Source of the DNA: Prosapia bicincta
Lineage: Eukaryota; Arthropoda; Insecta; Hemiptera; Cercopidae
Length of the DNA stretch: 64,000 nt
Reading direction: 5' to 3'
Assembly: GCA_036971475.1 (NCBI GenBank)
Contig: JBAIZL010000005.1
Span: 159,990,886-160,054,885 of the forward strand
Of this stretch, positions 48,131-59,200 are shown piece after piece. Below the pieces are notes generated by a model. That model made no database searches. It was not told the origin of the DNA and was given only the letters and a program-made list of their open reading frames with translations. Each line of letters opens with the position of its first letter. Position 1 is the stretch's first letter. The position numbers and the translations under genes were made by a program.

Positions 48131-50114
48131 CACACAGGTAGTTCAGCTTAGTTTTCCATTTTCAATGCCTATTTTTTAGCAGCCTAAATTAAAGAAGTCT
48201 ATAACCGTAAGTTGAAGAATATTTATAGAAAAATAGTTCGAGTTGGGAATTACCTTCTTTTTTTAACAAGTTGAGTAAGACAGAGTTAAAACTATATAAC
48301 TTGATTTTTGAATAACTAAAAGAAAATAATAATTATATTAAGGATTTCTCCAGGAAAGTTAATTAAAATGAATATTGGATCAAAATGAGTAATTTGTAAA
48401 AAACGTTTTGAAACATAAATAACCAAGTGTTAAATGATAGTAAAGAATTGACAGTAAACGTCCTGGATTTAAAGTAAATAATAATTGAAATAAAAATCAC
48501 GTTTCTCTTAAGAAAATGAATATTTTAAGAATATCTTTCTGAGGTAGATTGCTTTTCAACTGAAATTTATGTAGGCCTAAAGATAATAAAATACTATAAA
48601 GGTTAGGGTTGTTTAGTGTTATTTATTATAAATTTAACACAGTTTATTCCAAATTACCAATAAGTAGTTTTGTCTCATTAAACAGTTTAGCATTGCTTCC
48701 CCTTTAATCTCCCACACCTTGTTGAGATATAAAATCTCACCTTAATATCATCATAGTTCACAATAACTTTCCATGATGTCAGTAAAGAATAGATTCACTT
48801 GCTTCTTCAAGAGGTCAGACAATTTCCTTTCATATCCGAATAACGAGGAAGATTCTGGCCCTATCTTTAAACAACCTTTATTGATTACATCTCTCTCACA
48901 TGGCCTCCAAACGCGCTCTTTGTGATGTTTTATTAACATTTTCATAAGATTTAGTTACTAGAAAATAAAATAAAGCAAACAGTTCAATTTATAGTTATCT
49001 CTATCGCTACACGGCAGCAGCACTCTGCAGGGCCTGCCAAGTAATCTCATTTACCACTCACATTTCTTTCTTGCATCGGTCGAACTTGATAAGCCGTCAG
49101 ACTTAGTTGACAATGGAACTACGTCTCAAAATATTGTATACAATTAAATTATTTAAATAAATAAAATCTTGTCTGTCTTTTAGCAACACATGGCATCAAA
49201 ATATAAGTAAAGCAGTTAATAGTACCAGACTGATGTAAAAAAATTTACTACTTCAATAATATTACTAGTTGCTTCAACGCAACCCGATAACCCACGTTGT
49301 AAGCTGCTCATATGCATTAACTATTTTTTTAATTTTCTGTAGTCAGAACTATTTTAATTCAAAAACGCTAGACCTATTTAATTTGTTCCTTTATTTAACA
49401 GCATGTCTGAGTCCAAGTTTGGGCCTGTAATTCCTAGTTTAGGACGTCTAACTTCCAGGTTTGCCAGTCAAATTTCAAATTTTACAAATTCAAGTTGGCG
49501 TTCAAACCTATACGACTCTATACCGACAGAGCCTAAGTTATTATAATATTTAACTTAACTTCCTAATAATATTTATTGTAACAGGTATAAAACAGAATTG
49601 TACTTAAAATTCTTTTATTTTGCGAAAGGATAAATAAAAGATCATAAATTCTATAACATACCTATCAAACTATATAATTAATTCAAAAACTAATTCATTT
49701 AAAATATAAGTAGTTGTCAAAGCAACTGTTTTTCTGTAGTTAAATTGTAATAAAATAAGCCTACATGCAATTGTAATTTTTGTTACCAGCTTTGAAAATC
49801 ACTTCATTGTAAACATAAAATCAATACAATATACTTGAGATGATGACAGGAAACTATTAAAAACTGTTTCACCTGAGACTTCGTATTTATCCTAATAAAG
49901 TAACAGCTATCCTGACAACTCCACGTAGTTCTTTGCATTAATTATTTGTTAATATTAAACCAAATGTTATGATAACCAATAAACCACTTGTTATCTCATA
50001 GCTAAGTTACCATCCATGGCCCGGGAAGGGTTATTATTTAAAAATCCTATTGAGGTAAACTCTAAATTATTCAACTCTCCTACCGGCGGCGGTACAGAGT
50101 TGCCAATAAGAAAA
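48131..50114. other. SLC3 intron 3, no recognised feature
   Basis: Non-coding. A 64-codon open frame on the - strand (48751-48945) has mixed composition but no family I know. The rest is AT-rich intron. Confidence 0.4.
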
Positions 50115-50117
50115 TTA

Positions 50118-51086
50118 GACCGCGGACATACAGAAAGCAAATGGTGATCGCAACGCAACGTAAACTTGAGTTGCTTTTTCACAGCATACGGAGTTACATG
50201 TACACATTCATAGAGAAGTGATAGCAACGCGACTAGCGAGTGACACAGAAACTACAGTTGCTCCAGTCATGGCATGCTGTAAGCTCGTTGCTCAGTTTCT
50301 CAGTTGCCAGCAGTATTTGTTCTGCTGTGTATGAGTTTCTCAAGAGTGATACCGTATTTAAATGATATTAATTTTTATTTGTATTTTTTGTGTTTCTGTT
50401 TCTTTGAGTAGTGTTTTATTATAGTGGTATATCATGTCACAAAAAAAAATATTGCTGGTTCTGGTCATGATTTGTGTGTCCAACAACTTCAAGACGATGC
50501 GAATGATTACCAACAATTTGTTCTAAAATATATAAAGTCAGAACTTGAACTGTAAAGTTTCATTTGTTTAAAAACTCATTTTTATATCATTGTAATGCAA
50601 CGTTATTTTAAGTTTTGTAGTTATATATAAAAGTAAATACATAAATGAGCAATTAACCTTAGCTGAGTGTTATTGTTAATCTTTCTCCAGCTGAAATTTA
50701 TTTCTCCATCTTTCTCGCCAATTATTTGTATTTTTTCTTGATGTGCTAAAATACATGACTTAAAAGGTCATATAACTTTAAAAGGCCAACTGCTAATGCC
50801 AACACGATAATAATTTAAAAAATTGGTTTGGGTAATTTCGTGAATTTAGCAATATATTGACTTTGTCTCGCATGAATAACGTTATAGAGGTGTAGCCTAC
50901 ACTGATTTGTCTTTTTTTGTATCGTTTTTGTAGTATCTTTCTTAAAATATAGGCACTCTTCCTCTGATAACGACATAACTGACAACTAAACTAGCAAATT
51001 CATATGAACAATCGTGTAAACCGACTAGCAACTTTTCTAATAGAAACTCAAGTTTGCGTTGCGTTGCCTTCTATATGTCCGTGGCC
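50118..51086. mobile_element. Harbinger-type non-autonomous element
   Basis: A 969-bp element between TTA trinucleotides (50115-50117 and 51087-51089), the duplication size and composition of PIF/Harbinger. Inverted ends: GACCGCGGACATA on the left, complement of the right end GGCCACGGACATA, followed by partly matching AGAA(G)GCAA and caacgcaacg blocks. Inside, near 50470-50575, a short frame QQLQDDANDYQQFVLKY resembles the tail of the MADF/Myb-like second protein of Harbinger elements. No nuclease remains. Located in intron 3 of the SLC3 gene. Confidence 0.78.
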
Positions 51087-51274
51087 TTAAACTTCAATAC
51101 CAAAAAGAATAATATATGCATGCTACTAGAATATGTTATTTTAGTTCAGTGGTCAATATATCTGTAACAAGTAATATAAACAAATTTTTTTTAAAGTAAA
51201 TTCCTACTTAGGTCATTAAAGTAAAATTTTATTTTAGTTATTTTTTATTTAATAATTGCGTTTAATTTAAATAA

Positions 51275-51385
51275 AGTAACATAACCTCTGTGTTAATACA
51301 GCTGTTCTACCACATTACCTGCATCATAAAATCAGCTGTTTTATGAAACCATATGTTATCACTTATTTTAAGCCAAATGGGGGAA
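51275..51385. repeat. Single diverged unit of the 211-bp repeat
   Basis: Shares taacataacctctgtgttaa, cagctgttct, acctgca, aaaatcagctgtt and accatatgttatca with the tandem units at 39826-40345. In intron 3 of the SLC3 gene. Confidence 0.8.
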
Positions 51386-51839
51386 AATAACTTTATTATA
51401 TACCTTGCCCCTTTTGTGAAAAGTTTTTCTCCCATATAAAATTAAAATTCGAAACTGAAATGGTCATGGAAAGCAAAATTAGTACTTCCGTTGGGGCTAA
51501 GCGGCGACCCTTATGCCTCATCTGAACATAACTGTGGAGCAGGTTAATAGGCTAATAGTATGTACACTTTACTTACAGCTTTAGGATTAGAGCTGAGTGG
51601 TCAGTAGGGACAGCGACCGTCTGTGTTTGTCGTGGGTGAGTCGTAAACCCATTGAGGGAAAGAACGTAAATATGATCGGCAATGTTTGTAGAGCCTTGTT
51701 GCAAAGGCACTTTCTAGTCAGGGTGAAATAATGTTAATCATAGTGAGGGTTCGCAAAACCTTGATTCTGAGCAACTGGAATCTGTGTGTACATGCACAAC
51801 CTGCTTCACCCTATACGGATGAAACGTAGGCCTACGTGA

Positions 51840-52690
51840 GTAGTCTGCGAAACATTCGTACTTATATAGGTGCTAGATACTTGACCTGATTCCTCCAATG
51901 AATGTCCTCGCCTACTACTTTTAGTGATGTATCGAGATTGTGTGTCCTACGTTTGGAGAGAAGTGACTGTCACTTGACCAGGTTCACCTTAATTCTCATT
52001 AGGATTCTAGCGCGGTTAGGTTATCTTGTACAGTCGAATCACTTTGTGAAAAATCGTGGTGTTGCATGCGCAGTGCCAAGAGGTGCCAGTGGGCATGCAC
52101 GTTAGGGCGACAGTTCTGAGCTACACTTCAGTTGGTCGTGAAAGCAGCCGGTGGTGGATCTATACGTGCCTTTCCAAAAACATTTGGTAGTGCTATGTTT
52201 TGATTTAGGTTTTATGTTATCTTTTAGGTTTTACAGTGCAAGTGTTTTAGTTTCTTTAAGAAATGGTGCAACCGGATAGTACCCGGATTTTTCCTCTTGA
52301 CGTCCATAAATGAATCAACTCAGCCGAAAGTATGTAGTCAGGCTAGTAGCGTTTCTACTTAGAACTTTCTCTTCCTCCTCCCCCTAGCACGTTGCCAAAC
52401 CCCACCCTCACCCCCACGTGCCTGCGCGATGCGATTTTTGTCAAAGTGATTCAACTGTAAACTGGAGTATATGGAATATGGTTGCCATGACAGCGGATAA
52501 CGCTGCATCATCTGCAAATATGACCACTTGTGTGTTGGGTTTTGTCAATATGTCTTTGATGTATATATTGACCAATATGGACCCAATAATTGAACCCTGA
52601 GGATCTCCGTTCCGTATAGTTCACAGTGCAGTGGTATACGTCAACCCTGAACTTACGGTTGGACAGGTATAAACTAATTAGGAGTATAGG
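51840..52690 (-). pseudogene. Jockey-clade LINE relic (copy 2), interrupted
   Basis: The same family as copy 1 at 44.5-45.9 kb, in opposite orientation. The - strand reads YLSNRKFRVDVY (about 52680), NGDPQGSIIGSILVNIYIKD, then QVVIFADDAALSAVMATIF (the catalytic FADD box, about 52480-52540). Similarity breaks off at about 52430 and resumes at about 51990-51900 with SLLSKRRTHN and VVGEDI, which correspond to SKRRTH and LLGEDI in copy 1. The intervening stretch, about 52000-52430, is unrelated to copy 1 and may be an insertion. Inactive. Confidence 0.83.
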
Positions 52691-53185
52691 CCCGTCTGAA
52701 AAGAATTTTGTTCTTGTTAAAACAGACTATGTATTACAGTACTGTAACCATACAGTTTATACTGTTACTAATCCATTTCAAACTTGTAGACTATAGGCCT
52801 ATTTGGATTAACATAACATTAGTAGAGTCAATGATTCACTTTATATTCAAAGATCTGTTCTATTAAAATTGCTTTATTGTTGGCTATTCAGACGGTTGAT
52901 GTTGCTAATTTATGTTGTCATATGTGCACTTTTCCAATACAATTTTTTTCGAAAATATATTTTTATAAATTTTACATCTAGTTTTTAGATGTATATGTCG
53001 GCACAAATTTAAAGCTAAGAGAGTAAATACTATTTGATATTTGTTATTCCAGTTAACTAATATTGAATTAAAATCGTTAAACATAGTTCTAACAAATTCG
53101 CCTTGATGGCATTTAAAAAAACTTGCAACGCCGTTTTTTTACTACAATATTGTTGTTTTCAAAGTCGATATTAAATTAAGACAGT
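52691..53185. other. SLC3 intron 3, no recognised feature
   Basis: AT-rich intronic DNA between the LINE relic and the minisatellite. Nothing recognised. Confidence 0.4.
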
Positions 53186-53189
53186 CTCT

Positions 53190-53710
53190 CAACTCAATAT
53201 TTGTATACGCAACTTAATATTTGTCTTATACTGAACGCCATATGTATCGTATACTCGACTCAATATTTGTCTTGTACTCTAAACAATATCTGTCGAGTAT
53301 ACAACTCAATAATTGTCCTGTACACAATTCAATATTTGTCGCGTACGCAACTTAATAATTATCTTGTCTGCACCTCAATGTTTGTAGCGTACTCAACTTA
53401 ATATTTGTGATGTACACAACTCAATAATCGTGCTGTACACGAATCAATATTTGTAGCGTTGAACTTAATAACTATCTTGTCTACATCTCAATGTTTGTAG
53501 CGTACTCAACTTAATATTTGTGATGTACACAACTCAATATTTGTTGTAAACTAGGTGTATGATCTCTCGTGTAACGGCTCAATATTTGTCGTGAACTGAA
53601 CTCAATAGTTTTCATGTACACAGCTGTATATTTGTCGAGATTACAGCTCAATATTTATCGTGAACAGAACTTAATATCTATCGAGTATCCAACTCAATAT
53701 TCGTTGTTTA
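53190..53710. repeat. Degenerate minisatellite, period about 26 bp
   Basis: About 20 diverged units built on aactcaatatttgtcgtgta(c). Units differ by many substitutions, so it is an old array. Larger blocks are duplicated too: agcgtactcaacttaatatt followed by tgtgatgtacacaactcaat occurs twice. It ends 140 bp from the donor of exon 3 of the SLC3 gene. Confidence 0.88.
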
Positions 53711-53849
53711 AACTCCTCGAAAACTTTATAACGAGGTCTGAACACCTTTACAGCCCATAAACTAATGCTCAATTAAGACTAATTTATTGGCATTAATTAA
53801 TTAATGCTTTTTAATTACTAAATAAAGGCATTACAACCCTAGTACTCAC

Positions 53850-53989
53850 CTGGCAAACTACATCGCTGGACAAGTTGAGGTAGTGGTGAGGGTTAAGTAG
53901 TTGCGCAGAGGCGGTTGTATCTTGGAGGACGGAACTGCTGGAAGAAGAGGATTCCATTCCGCCTTGTAACTGTTGGCAGTTACCATTAT
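53850..53989 (-). CDS. SLC3-type transporter heavy chain, exon 3 (cytosolic)
   Basis: Acceptor ttcacttacag before 53989, donor GTGAGT after 53850. It takes two bases to complete the codon left by exon 2 (Asp) and ends on a codon boundary. Residues 107-153: NGNCQQLQGGMESSSSSSSV, DTTASAQLLNPHHYLNL and DVVCQ. The peptide is Ser/Gln-rich, low in hydrophobics, without a domain, as expected for the cytosolic N-terminal part before the membrane span. Confidence 0.85.
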
Positions 53990-54129
53990 CTGTAAGTGAA
54001 GTTAAAACTTTATAATTGTAAGTAAATCTGGCCCTATATAAAGTTATACTGTTACTAAAATACGTTGGTAACTTTGCGTTTCTTAATATATGTTAGCTTT
54101 TTTACAAGGAATAATTAAAATAATTTACA

Positions 54130-54330
54130 TTGTGAGTGTATGAGCGCAAGTGGGTGTGAGTGAATGTGAAAGAGTTATATGGGTTGGTGCATACCAAACT
54201 CCATATACACTTCCTCCATTTTTTTTTCTTCTTCTCTCCTTCTTTATCTTCAAATTTACATCTTCCTTTTCCTTCTTTCTCTTCTCCTCCACTCCTTCAT
54301 CTTCCTCTTCCCGTTCTGCTATCAATCATT
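54130..54330. repeat. Pyrimidine-rich tract (+ strand) in SLC3 intron 2
   Basis: About 54200-54320 is dominated by TTC/TCC. Open frames in all three + frames here are low-complexity artefacts. Confidence 0.7.
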
Positions 54331-54957
54331 TCAACGCACTTTAATAGATTTCCGATTAATACAAAGATTCCTCTGACTAAACATTTACAGCGATAAATAA
54401 ATCTGTTTACTTGACCTTAACAGTCAATACTTTAATTATTTCGTTGGAGCTTAATGGATGCAATAATTATTTCGGATACATCTATAAGTTGCAGTTTCAA
54501 AAAACATCTTATTACAAAGGTTTAAAATTTTGTCAACAGGTTGCTCTGTGTATCAGAAATCACTCAAGAAACATTAACAAATACAAAATTCCGTTATGAG
54601 TCATTGTTGGCTGAGTAAGGACGTGACTGATTTTCTTTAAATGTTAGATTTTTTCGAGTAGGGAAGGTAATATAAGATTAATAAACCCACTTAAAATATT
54701 TCGTTTGTTATCTGAATGGTTAACGAAAACGTTTGGAGCATGAAAACACTAGTTGTGTCAGTATATTTATTCTTTTACACAACTATTAAATGTAAAAAGA
54801 ACTAATTCGCACTTTTCATAAGTTTTCATATCATGTGTTTGTATTAAATTACATCAACTAATAACGACTGTCAAGTAAATATTCCCTTTGAACCCTTAAA
54901 GTGCGGCTTCAGCAATAGTTCTTACTGTTACTGTACATTTAACAATTCCAATTACAA

Positions 54958-55856
54958 TTTTGGTATCAACTTGGCAAAAATACCACTACTTGTGATATTT
55001 TTCAGCAGACGCGTTTCGCACTAGGTCAGCGCATTATTCAAGCTGTGAGTGACGGACAAGACTGTTGCTCAGGTGTGTTGGCTTGGTATCTGTGTTGTAT
55101 TGGTGTATTATTGTTTACACAGTAGTTGTTAATTAATTATGTTCTGAAATATAGTGTGTGATTCTGGGTGTGTTTTGTCGTTTAGAATGCGTTCTTTATA
55201 GCTTTTGTGGTGCTTGTACATCTCGGAGTTTTCTCTTTCGTTTAGTTTGTTGTTTTTTTAATGTAGTGTACGATTTTGAGATTAGTGTCTATATTGAGTG
55301 TCTAGATTAGTGTTTAGAGTAGTGTGTTTTGTATGCGTATGACGAAATTTTACTTGATTTGTGTCTTTTGTATGTCTTTTATGTGTTCTTTGTATCGTGT
55401 GGTAAAGTTTCTCCCTGTACACATAGTGCACATAAAAGACTTAAAAAAGACACAACCCAAATCAAATTTCGCCATACACATACTAAACACACTAAATCAC
55501 ACACCATATACATACTAATCTAAAAATACTACACTACATCAAAATAGCAACAAACAAAACATAACAGAAAACTACGAGATATATAAACTCCACAAAAACT
55601 ATCCACCACACATCCTAAACGACAAAATACACTCACAATCAAATACTACAGCCTATTTGTACACAAAATTAACAACTACTCTATAAGCAATAGTACACCA
55701 CAAAACACTAATACACCACAGACTTTCACCAACACAACACACCTGAGCAACGGTGTTGTCCGTGTCTCACAGCATTGAACAATACGCTGACCTAGAGCGA
55801 AACGCCCTAAAATAACAGTAAGTAGTGGTTTCTTTGACAAGTTGATACCAAAAGTG
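54958..55856. mobile_element. Head-to-head pair of Penelope-like 3' ends (imperfect palindrome)
   Basis: Two arms of about 430-470 bp, inverted about a centre near 55429. Ends match as ttttggtatcaacttg and its complement. The left arm (- strand) encodes YTGRNFTTRYKEHIKDI, a GIY-YIG piece, and the right arm (+ strand) encodes the corresponding HIKDLKKTQPKSNFAIHI and ENYEIYKLHKNYPPHILNDKIH. Each arm ends with a decayed hammerhead-like motif and the same 3' tail. No RT is present, so this is a solo inverted pseudo-LTR pair. It occupies intron 2 of the SLC3 gene. Confidence 0.88.
55003..55045 (-). ncRNA. Decayed hammerhead-like motif (family E), left arm
   Basis: On the - strand: CAGC, TTGAATA in the core position, possible stem II GCGC/GTGC around TGACCTA, GAAA, palindromic CGCG, TC, and TGCTG to pair with CAGC(A). 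GAAA, stem III and the UC site are right, but the CTGANGA core is degraded. The right arm's copy (55769-55808) and one near the right edge (63726-63757) show other damage. Confidence 0.5.
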
Positions 55857-55922
55857 TAATTTATATTAAAACTCTCAAGATGTACAACACAGAAACTCCA
55901 AATTGTAAAATATTCTGTGTAC

Positions 55923-56066
55923 CTTGATCGTCTTTGATCTCAGAGCGAGGCAAAGATGTGACCAATGTGCCGTAGTCGACGTTTGGAGCGGCACCGCTCA
56001 GCGTAGGAATCGAACTCAGGTCTGTATCGATACTTGAAGGGCTCAACTGCCGCTCGTACGCCAAAA
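55923..56066 (-). CDS. SLC3-type transporter heavy chain, exon 2 (cytosolic)
   Basis: Acceptor cattttgcag, donor GTACAC. The first two bases complete a Val codon begun in exon 1 and one base is left for exon 3. Residues 59-106: VLAYERQLSPSSIDTDLSS, an acidic and Ser-rich stretch, DYGTLVTSLPRSEIKDDQ. It has no hydrophobic span. The only neighbours are the introns: 245 bp to exon 1 and 1,933 bp to exon 3, the latter carrying the Penelope palindrome. Confidence 0.87.
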
Positions 56067-56311
56067 CTGCAAAATGCAACAAAACGTTAAAGTCGACGCT
56101 ATAAAACATTTTATAACTGTACGTAATATGTAGCCTACACAACTGCACACAATATGTACATAACTGAACATAATATAGACCAACATGCAAGCTACTTTAT
56201 TTCTGGCTATTCCCTTGCTCTTGTACGGTTCATTGTTTGTGTTAGAACAGAAAAATTAGATTCTCTAATTAACCAACTTTGCCGCTAAATAACAAAAAAT
56301 CCTCATCTAAC

Positions 56312-56486
56312 CTGGAGGCGTGTCGAGTGCCAAAGGATGATCGAACTCCACTGGAGGTGATGGAGTTAGAAGCGGGTAAGTGGAGGACTCCTCATCCACA
56401 AGTAGGAATTCAGGCGACGGAGCGTTCACTTTGCCGAATAGGTTCTCTGGGGTCGTTAGTGTGGTTAACTCGGTAGCCATGTTCAT
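56312..56486 (-). CDS. SLC3-type transporter heavy chain, exon 1 (start codon)
   Basis: The exon follows acceptor gttttatttcag at 56488-56490, so a 5' UTR exon must exist upstream (to the right). Two ATGs are possible: 56486 (MNMATEL) and 56480 (MATEL). The second has the better context (AACATGG). Residues 1-58: MNMATELTTLTTPENLFGK, then an acidic, Pro-rich cytosolic segment ending LALDTPP. From the first ATG all six exons give exactly 692 codons with every phase matching, which is strong support for the model; the family's usual length is about 530-690. Confidence 0.88.
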
Positions 56487-57985
56487 ACTGAAATAAAACA
56501 ACTTTCCTGTAAATTGTTTAAAATATATAGACTATTGTACGATGATTAGTTAAGATAACCATTTTTACTTTGAAAGGTATGAAATTGAGCCAAAAACATA
56601 CTGGCTTAGGATATAAATAAGTTACTATAAAAAAAAAAATGAGTCAATTCTTTCTCAAGTCAACAAAGAAAAATCTTAGTTTAGTTTATTTTTATTTTAT
56701 AATTACAATTAATATTAATAAGTGTATACATATGTCAGAATAACAATAATAAGTGACAAAATAGAAAGTTAATTTCCTTTCAATTTTTCATTTCTGTGTT
56801 TGGTGTTGAACTATTAATTTTGTGTGTTACTATTTATATTCTATATTTTTTCGTCGCTTACAATGTCTGTAGATTCTTTTTGCTTTCCTTTTGCATTTCG
56901 CATTGTCCGCAAGGTTCAATACCGTTAATACAGTTTGTTTATTTTATTCCTTTCATTCACTTTTAATCCTAGAGCAGTATTTATGACATTGTGTGGTGAC
57001 CATGGCAACAATTTAAGGTTGAGCATAGAGGTTTCGATGACAACTAGGTGGGGCAAAAGAAATATTCATATACATCTTTGAGAAGTATATCTTTTTCAAG
57101 CTATAGGTAAGTTGGTTCAGTGATAAAGCGCTAGACTTCGAACATGAAGATACATAGTTCGAATCCGACCTAGATCCCCCAAATTTGTATAATTTAATTA
57201 TTAAATAAATATTTGAAAAAACTGTATGAATATCACTTACCATCCACTATAGGTTAAAAGAAATGTATTCCAACGTGATTGGATGAATAAAAACGTATTT
57301 TATAAAGGATTGAAAATTTGTAAAAGTTATACATCAGAAGAGTGTGAGCTAATAAAAGGAATTGAAGAAAGATATCTTCATGTCCAGAATCACATATCTT
57401 ATCTCTATCAGGCCGTCTCTACCTCTGTGCCGAGGCCGAGGGGAATCAAAAAGTCTTAGATTCCTCAAACTAAATACAAATAATAAGACTTTAATAAATG
57501 GCATGCAAATTCTGCTCTAAAATTGAAAATGAGTCATAAGTTTCATGACCCTACACAATTGCTGAGTCTAAAGAACGCTACAGCCTAGAGAGGATGACTT
57601 GTGCTAGTTACTATGGCAACGTGAAGTCGTCAGCCAAGCAATGACTCTTTGGGTGAAAGCAGCCAGAGTCTATATTAAAGTTTCATGTTAGTGCTTTTAT
57701 TGAGTGCGAAGAATGTTGTAGTCTTGTGGGCGGTTTTTTCCTTAACTTTACGATTTATAGCTATTTGAGTATAAACACAGTGCGTTAATAAACAATAGTT
57801 TAATCTTATTAATCAAAAATTAACGACAAATCGCAATTAATTTGTAGCCTATAAATTTAAGTAATATTGTTTAGCAAATGATTTATTCTTAGAAATGTAT
57901 TAGTAAAAGCTTTGTGTAATTTTCACTGATTTCATATAGACTAGCAACAGTTCAAACACCTTTTGGTAAAATTTTATTGATAAGG
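56487..57985. other. First intron region of the SLC3 gene
   Basis: Presumed intron between exon 1 and a 5' UTR exon further right. It holds the tRNA-like relic at about 57107-57180. Nothing else was recognised. Confidence 0.4.
57107..57180 (+). repeat. tRNA-like relic or SINE head
   Basis: Contains a good RNA polymerase III B box (GTTCGAATCC, 57158-57167) and an A-box-like taagttggttcagtgataaa about 50 bp upstream; TATAGGT and ACCTAGA can pair as an acceptor-like stem with one mismatch. D-, anticodon and T-stems do not form well, so it is not a functional tRNA. A second tRNA-like stretch is at about 60160-60225. Confidence 0.4.
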
Positions 57986-57989
57986 TGAC

Positions 57990-59200
57990 TTTCGTGTTTG
58001 ATTTATTGTTTTGTGTTGTATTACTTTGTTTTGTTTTTCGAATTATCAGAATCTTTAAATTCGTGTGCAATGAACAAAACTAATGATCCTATGAAATACT
58101 TGCTTCAAACTCCGCTTTCTTCTTTGTCTTTTGAACAAAAATGTGTTTTGAAAAACAAGTTGCCACAACCACAACTAAATATTGTCGACAAGGATGGAAA
58201 CTAAGTAAGAACATTCCAGTCCCAATGGTATGAGGGTTACCCATGGCTTACGGCAAGTGTGGCAGGCTGTGAGTTTTGTTGTTACGTTCGTGTATTAATT
58301 GGAGGTGACAGCGAACATAAGGCATTTGGAGGCATTAGTACCCTTAATAGTTTTCTTAGATGATCATGCAAATACCTGATTTCTAATACGTATTTTGAAT
58401 GGTGAGTGTTTTCTTCTTCTTGGTAACAGTAAGAGAATATATCTTAGACTATTAGAAGCGGCTCGTCTTGCACCTGTAAAACGTAATGACTTAGTTATTC
58501 ATAATAATCGACGGGTTATCGATAGATTACTTCAAGTGGCGTATCATCTCGGAAAACTAGAATTTCCTTTCCATGGGTATGGTGAAAGTAGTAGCTCCGA
58601 AAACATAGGTTACCTTGAAATCTATGAATCTAATGTGTATATCTGTAAAGATAATAAAATCAATAAATAGGATACGAAATCTGAGAAATGATGGAAAGGA
58701 ACTCCTACAAAGACCTCAACAACGTAGTGGCAACGGAATTATTTGCACTGCCAACCCTTAAAGCAATAGCATGATATAATTAATAACACGGTGGTACAGA
58801 AGGAAATATGGTTTGGAGACTTTGAAAATTTCCACTTCACTGAATTATTGGATGAAAATCAGTTTAAGATTTACAACGAACGTTTTCCCTCAACTAAATT
58901 GAAACAACCCCTAAAAATGTATCACCATTTTGAAAGTGAACAGCTGAGAAATGGCGTCTGTATGTGTACTCTAGAGAAGCTAAGCGATTGGTTCGTTTAG
59001 TTCTCACAGTTCCAGTCACATCAGTTTTGAGTGAAAGAGTTATAAGTGCATTAAAACACATAAAAACTTTGTAGCAAAAATTCTATGACAAACAATAAAC
59101 AAATAACCTTAGTAGAGGAACTTGTGATAGAGAAATCTCTATTCCTCGAACTGTCAAATAACCAGAGCTTAAAGGATCGAGTCACTGGTGAATTTCGATA
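57990..59200 (+). pseudogene. hAT transposase relic (ZMYM1-like)
   Basis: Broken + strand frames in the correct order: the TTF-type zinc-finger region VRTFQSQWYEGYPWLTASVAGCEFCC and GISTLNSFLR (58200-58360), then NNRRVIDRLLQVAYHLGKLEF with FHGYGESSSSENIGYLEI (58500-58620), matching the conserved block FLAxQELxFRGHDES...NxGNYxE, and near 59000-59070 the C-terminal dimerisation end LTVPVTSVLSERVISALKHIKT, normally (L/I)PVTS..ERSFSALKxIKT. The centre is deleted and several stops are present. Target duplications not found. Confidence 0.82.

Noticed and set aside
47654..48133. 159-codon frame (SYQEGTGG repeats) as a gene
   Set aside because: It coincides with the 32-bp minisatellite in an intron; unit lengths vary and opposite-strand frames are also open.
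48751..48945. 64-codon frame on the - strand as an extra SLC3 exon or separate gene
   Set aside because: It does not fit the splice phases of the SLC3 model, which is already complete, and has no known motif.
53190..53710. CRISPR-like array
   Set aside because: The repeats are contiguous and diverged, without unique spacers of constant length, and the DNA is a eukaryotic intron.
53850..53989. Frameshift between SLC3 exons 3 and 4
   Set aside because: A first reading suggested a stop near the end of exon 3; careful rereading of the bases showed the frame is open and all phases agree.
57107..57180. Functional tRNA gene
   Set aside because: The B box and a partial acceptor stem are there but the D, anticodon and T stems do not pair.
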